Shown here one piece after another: positions 59,480 to 64,000 of a stretch of 64,000 nucleotides of DNA (positions within the stretch are counted from its first letter, which is position 1; each line of letters begins with the position of its first letter). The DNA lies in NCBI RefSeq assembly GCF_024166365.1, contig NC_064820.1, forward strand, positions 143,178,001-143,242,000. Reading direction: 5' to 3'. The position numbers and the translations under genes are program-made. The stretch is from Elephas maximus indicus (taxonomy: Eukaryota; Chordata; Mammalia; Proboscidea; Elephantidae). A model generated the notes under the pieces. It saw only the letters and a program-made list of their open reading frames with translations. It ran no database searches and was not told the DNA's origin.

Positions 59480-62400
59480 ATGATAGCACTAAATTCATAC
59501 CTATCCATAATTACCCTGAATGTAAATGGACTAAATGCACCAATAAAGAGACAGAGAGTGGCAGAATGGATTAAAAACCAAGATCCGTCTATATGCTGCC
59601 TACAAGAGACACACCTTAGACTAAGAGACACAAACAAAAACTCAAAAGATGGAAAAAAATATCAAGCAAAGAACAATCAAAAAAGAGCAGGAGTGGCAAT
59701 ATTAATTTCTGACAAAATAGACTTTAAAGTTAAATCCATCATAAAGGATAAGGAAGGACACTATATAACGATTAAAGGGACAATATACCAAGAAGATATA
59801 ACCATATTAAGTATTTATGCACGCAATGACAGGGCTGCAAGATACAGAAAACAAACTATCGGCATTGAAAAGTAAGATAGACAGCTCCACAATAATAGTG
59901 GGAGACTTTAACACACAAATTTCGGTGAAGGACAGGACATCCAGAAAGAAGGTCAATAAAGACATGGAAGATCTAAATGCCACAATCAACCAACTTGACC
60001 TCGTAAACATATACAGAACACTCCACCCAACAGCAACCAAGTACACATACTTTCTTTTCTAGTGCACATGGAACATTCTCTAGAATAGACCACATATTAG
60101 CTCATAAAACAAGCCTTAGCAGAATCCGAAACATTGAAATATTACAAAGCATCTTCTTTGACCATAAGGCCATAAAAGTAGAAATTAATAACAGAAAAAC
60201 CAGGGAAAAGAAATCAAACACTTGGAAACTGAACAATACCCTGCTCAAAAAAGATTGGATTATAGGAGACATTAAGGAAGGAATAAAGAAATTCAGAGAA
60301 TCCAATGAGAATGAAAAGCGGTGCTCAGAGGCCAATTTACATCAATAAATGCACACATCCAAAAAGAAGAATGGGCCAAAATCAAAGAATTATCCCTACA
60401 ACTTGAACAAACAGAAAAAGAGGAACAAAAGAAACCCTCAGGCACCAGAAGAAAACAAATAATAAAACTTAGAGCTGAACTAAATGAAATAGAAAACAGA
60501 AAAACAACTGAAAGAATTAACAAGACCAAAAGTTGTTTTTTTGAAAAAATCAACAAAATTGATAAACCACTGGCCAAACTGACAAAAGAAAAACAGGAGA
60601 GGAAGCAAATAACCTGAATAAGAAATGAGAGGGACAATATTACAACAGACCCAACTGAAATTAAAAGAATCATATCAGATTACTATGAAAAACTATGCCC
60701 AAATTCGAAAACCTAGAAGAAATGGATGAATTCCTAGAAACACACTACCTGCCTAAACTGACACAAACAGAGGTAGAACAACTAAATAGACCTATTATGA
60801 AACAAGAGATTGAAAAGGTAATCAAAAAACTACTAATCAAAAAAAAAGCCCTGGTCCAGATGGTTTCACCGCAGAGTTCTACACCAAACTTTCAGGAACA
60901 GTTAACACCACTACTACAAAAGGAATTTCAGAGCATAGAAAAGGACAGAATACTACCAAACTCATTCTATGAAGCCACCATATCCCTGATACTAAAACCA
61001 GGTAAAGACACCACAAGAAAAGAAAATTATAGACCTACATCCCTCATGAATGTAGATGCAAAAATCCTCAACAAAATTCTAGCCAATAGAATTCAACAAC
61101 ATATCAAAAAAATAATTCACCATGACCAAGTGGGATTCATACCAGGTATGCAGGGATGGTTCAACATCAGAAAAATAACTAATGTAATCCACCACATAAA
61201 TAACACAAAAGAATCACATGATTTTATCAACTGATGCAGAAAAGGCATTTGACAAAGTTCAATACTCATTCATGATAAAAACTCTGAGCAAAATAGGAAT
61301 AGAAGGAAAATTCTTCGACATAATAAAGAGCATTTATACAAAGCCAACGGCCAACATTGCCCTAAATGGAGAGAGCCTGAAAACATTTCCGTTGAGAACG
61401 GGAACCAGACAAGGATGCCCTTTATCACCACTCTTGTTCAACATTGTGCTGGAAGTCCTAGCCAGAGCAATTAGGCTACATAAAGAAATAAAGGGCATAC
61501 AGATTGGCAAGGAAGAAGTAAAAGTATCTCTATTTGGAGATGACATGATCTTATGCACAGACAACCCTAAGAAATCCTCCAGAAAACTACTGAAACTAAT
61601 AGAAGAGTTCAGCAGAGTATCAGGATACAAGATAAACATATAAAAATCAGTTGGATTCCTCTACACCAACAAAAAGAACATCGAAGAGGAAATCAGCAAA
61701 TCAATGCCATTTACAGTAGCCCCCAAGAAAATAAAATACTTAGGAATAAATCTTACCAGAGATGTAAAAGACTTATACAAAGAAAACTACAGTACACTTC
61801 TGCAAGAAACCAAAAGAGACCTACGTAAGTGGAAAAACATACCTTGCTCATGGATAGGAAGACTTAACATTATAAAAATGTCTATTCTAACCAAAAGCAA
61901 TCTATACTTTTAATGCAATCCTGATTCAAATCCCAACAATATTCTTTATTGAGGTGGAGAAACAAATCACCAACTTCATATGAAAAGGGAAAGAGGCCCC
62001 AGATAAATAAGGCATTACTGAAAACGAAAAACGAAGTGGGAGGCCTTACTTTACCTGATTTTAGAACTTATTATACCACCACAGTAGTCAAAACAGCCTG
62101 GTACTGGTACAACAACAGATACATGGACCAATGGAACAGAATTGAGAACCCACACATAAATCCATCCACATATGAGCAGTTGATATTTGACAAAGGCCCC
62201 AAAACAGTTAAATAGGGAAAAGACAGTCTTTTTAACAAATGGTGCTGGCATAACTGGATATCCCTCTGCAAAAAAATGAAACAAGACCCATACCTCACTC
62301 CATGCACAAAAACTAACTCAAAATGGATCAAAGACCTAAATATAAAATCTAAAACAATAAAGACCATGGAAGAAAAAATAGGGACAACGTTAAGAGCCCT

Positions 62401-63243
62401 AATACATGGCATAAACAGTATACAAAACATTATAAAGTATGTAGAAGAAAAACTAGGCAACTGGGAGCTCCTAAAAATCAAACACCAATGCTCATCCAAA
62501 GACTTCACCAAAAGAGTAAAAAGAGTACCTACAGACTGGGAAAATGTTTTTAGCTATGCCATTTCTGATCAGCACCTGATCCCTAAAATCTACACGATAC
62601 TGCAAAAACTCAACTACAAAAAGACAAATAACCCAATTAAAAAATGGGCAAAGGATATGAACAGGCACTTCACTAAAGAAGACATTCAGGTAGCTAAGAG
62701 ATATATGAGGAAATGTTCACGATCATTAGCCATTAGAGACATGCAGATTAAAACTAGAACAAGATTTCACCTCATTCCAACAAGGCTGGCATTAATCTAA
62801 AAAACACAAATAATAAATGTTGGAGAGGTTGTGGAGAGATTGGAAATACACTGCTGGTGGGAATGTAAAATGGTACAACCACTTTGGAAATCAATTTGGC
62901 AGTTCCTTAAAAAGCTAGAAATAGAACTACCATATGATCTAGCAATCCTACTCCTTGGAATATATCCGAGAGAAATAAAATCCTTTACATGAACAGATAC
63001 ATGCACATCCATGTTTACTGCAGCACTGTTCACAACAGCAAAAAGATGGAAGCAACCAAGGTGCCCATCAACGGATGAATGGATAAATTGTGATATATTC
63101 ACACAGTGGAATACTATGCATCGATAAAGAACAGTGAGAAATCTGTGAAACATTTCATAACATGGAGGAACCTGGAAGGCATTATGCTGAATGAGATTAG
63201 TCAGTTGCCAAAGGACAAACGTTGTATAAGACCACTATTATAA
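59480..63243 (+). pseudogene. L1 ORF2 (endonuclease/reverse transcriptase), broken
   Basis: The start ATG at 59480 opens MIALNSYLSIITLNVNGLN, the beginning of the endonuclease. SICCLQETHLRLRDT and the motif YARNDRAARYR follow, then the RT region with [21 protein letters not shown] and [20 protein letters not shown]. The catalytic box reads LFGDDM at 61533-61544, with Gly replacing the usual Ala of FADD. The C-terminal part includes [39 protein letters not shown] and [17 protein letters not shown]. Reading switches frame several times and contains stops. The stop at 63241-63243 matches that of the minus-strand copy. Confidence 0.9.
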
Positions 63244-64000
63244 GAACTTGAGAAATAGTTTAAACTGAGAAGAAAACATTCTTTTGTGGTTACGAGAAGG
63301 AGGAGGGAGGTTAGGGTGGGAGAGGAGCATTCACTAATTAGATAGTAGATAAGAACTACTTTAGGTGAAGGGAAAGACAGCACACAATAGAGGGGAGGTC
63401 AGCACAATTGGACTAAACCAAAAGCAAAGAAGTGTCCTGAATAAACTGAATGCTTCGAAGGCCAGCATAGCAGGGGCAGGGGTCTGGGGACCATGGTTTC
63501 AGAGGACATCTAAGTCAATTGGCATAATAAAATCTATTAAGAAAACATTCTGCATCTCACTTTGAAGAGTGGCATCTGGGGTCTTAAACGCTAGCAAGCA
63601 GCCATCTAAGATGCATCAATTGGTCTCAACCCACCCAGATCAAAGAAGAATGAAAAACACCAAGGACACAAGGTGATTATGAGCCCAAGAAACAGAAAGG
63701 GCAGCATGAGCCAGAGTCTACATCATCCTGAGACCAGAAGAACTAGATGGTGCCTGGCTACAACCTATGACTGCCCTCACAGGGAACACAACAGAGAACC
63801 CGAGGGAGCAGGACAGCAATGGGATACAGACACCAAATTCTCTTAAGTCCAGACTTAACGGTCTGACTGAGGGTAGAAGGACCCCAGTGGTCATGGCCCC
63901 CAGACCTTCTGTTGGCCCAGGACAGGAACCATTCCCAAAGCCAACTCTTCAGACATGGATTGGACTGGACAATGGGTCGGAGAGGGATGCTGGTGAGGAG
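63244..64000 (+). mobile_element. L1 3'UTR (continues past window)
   Basis: It begins 'gaacttgagaaatagtttaaactgagaagaa' and has a G-rich tract 'aggaggagggaggttagggtggga' at about 63298-63322. The remainder is collinear with the reverse complement of 24432-25442 and with 20842-21705. The poly(A) end is not reached. Confidence 0.88.

Larger units (their letters stand above)
37980..64000 (-). other. COMMD10: COMMD10 upstream intron (continues past window)
   Basis: At least 26 kb of intron. I looked for sequence coding for the upstream COMM-domain segment and saw none, so the intron probably runs off the right edge. It holds SINEs, RTE and L1 fragments, an ERV1-type LTR and, in antisense orientation to the gene, a near full-length L1. 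Confidence 0.65.
56778..64000 (+). mobile_element. Near full-length L1 LINE, plus strand (3' end outside window)
   Basis: The L1 starts GAGGTGGAGCCAAGATGGCGG and has a 1.24-kb 5'UTR (56778-58013), ORF1 (from 58014), ORF2 (59480-63243) and at least 757 bp of 3'UTR. It lies antisense to COMMD10 inside its intron. ORF1 and ORF2 are clearly homologous to those of the minus-strand L1 at 24432-31872 but carry more lesions, so this copy is likely older. The 5'UTR of the two elements is not alignable beyond the YY1-type start. Confidence 0.93.

Overview
This is a mammalian nuclear window with no bacterial, organellar or free-viral content. The interspersed repeats point to an afrotherian, most likely a paenungulate such as an elephant. 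They include tRNA-derived SINEs ending in a GGGTTTGGTTTT-type tail, RTE/BovB-like retrotransposon 3' ends closing in CCTAACAACAACAAC, and L1 elements with a long (about 1 kb) 3'UTR. The species is inferred from repeat style, not proven.

One ordinary protein-coding gene is visible: the 3' end of COMMD10 on the minus strand. The terminal exon (coding part 37158-37196) and the penultimate exon (37920-37979) have correct splice sites and phase and encode the C-terminus of the COMM domain. The 3'UTR runs left to about 36455. Everything from 37980 to the right edge appears to be intron of this gene, since no further exon was found. Everything left of about 36450 is downstream intergenic DNA.

The second gene-like object is a full-length, uninterrupted FKBP3 (FKBP25) retrocopy at 3443-4445. 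It has no introns, a poly(A) tail and target-site duplications, and it landed in the A-rich tail of an older L1.

The rest is retrotransposon-derived or unrecognised non-coding sequence. By region: 1-3424 RTE 3' end and L1; 3425-4452 FKBP3 retrocopy; 4453-10624 antisense L1 3' ends, several MaLR/ERVL-type LTRs and probable internal remnants; 11438-15770 old L1, an ERVL-like LTR with a leucine-type primer-binding site, and antisense L1; 16042-24003 mostly unrecognised sequence with one SINE, one MIR and one L1 3'UTR; 24432-31872 a full-length minus-strand L1 whose 5'UTR carries tandem promoter monomers, inserted into an older LTR-like repeat; 32000-36450 intergenic with an inverted SINE pair; 36455-37979 COMMD10 3' end; 37980-56777 intron with SINEs, L1 and RTE fragments and a solo ERV1-type LTR; 56778-64000 a second, near-complete plus-strand L1 with an unrelated 5'UTR, antisense to COMMD10 and running off the window.

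No new multi-gene system was found. The observations most worth checking are the intact FKBP3 retrogene, the monomer-type L1 promoter beside an L1 with a different promoter, and the shared SINE/RTE tails.
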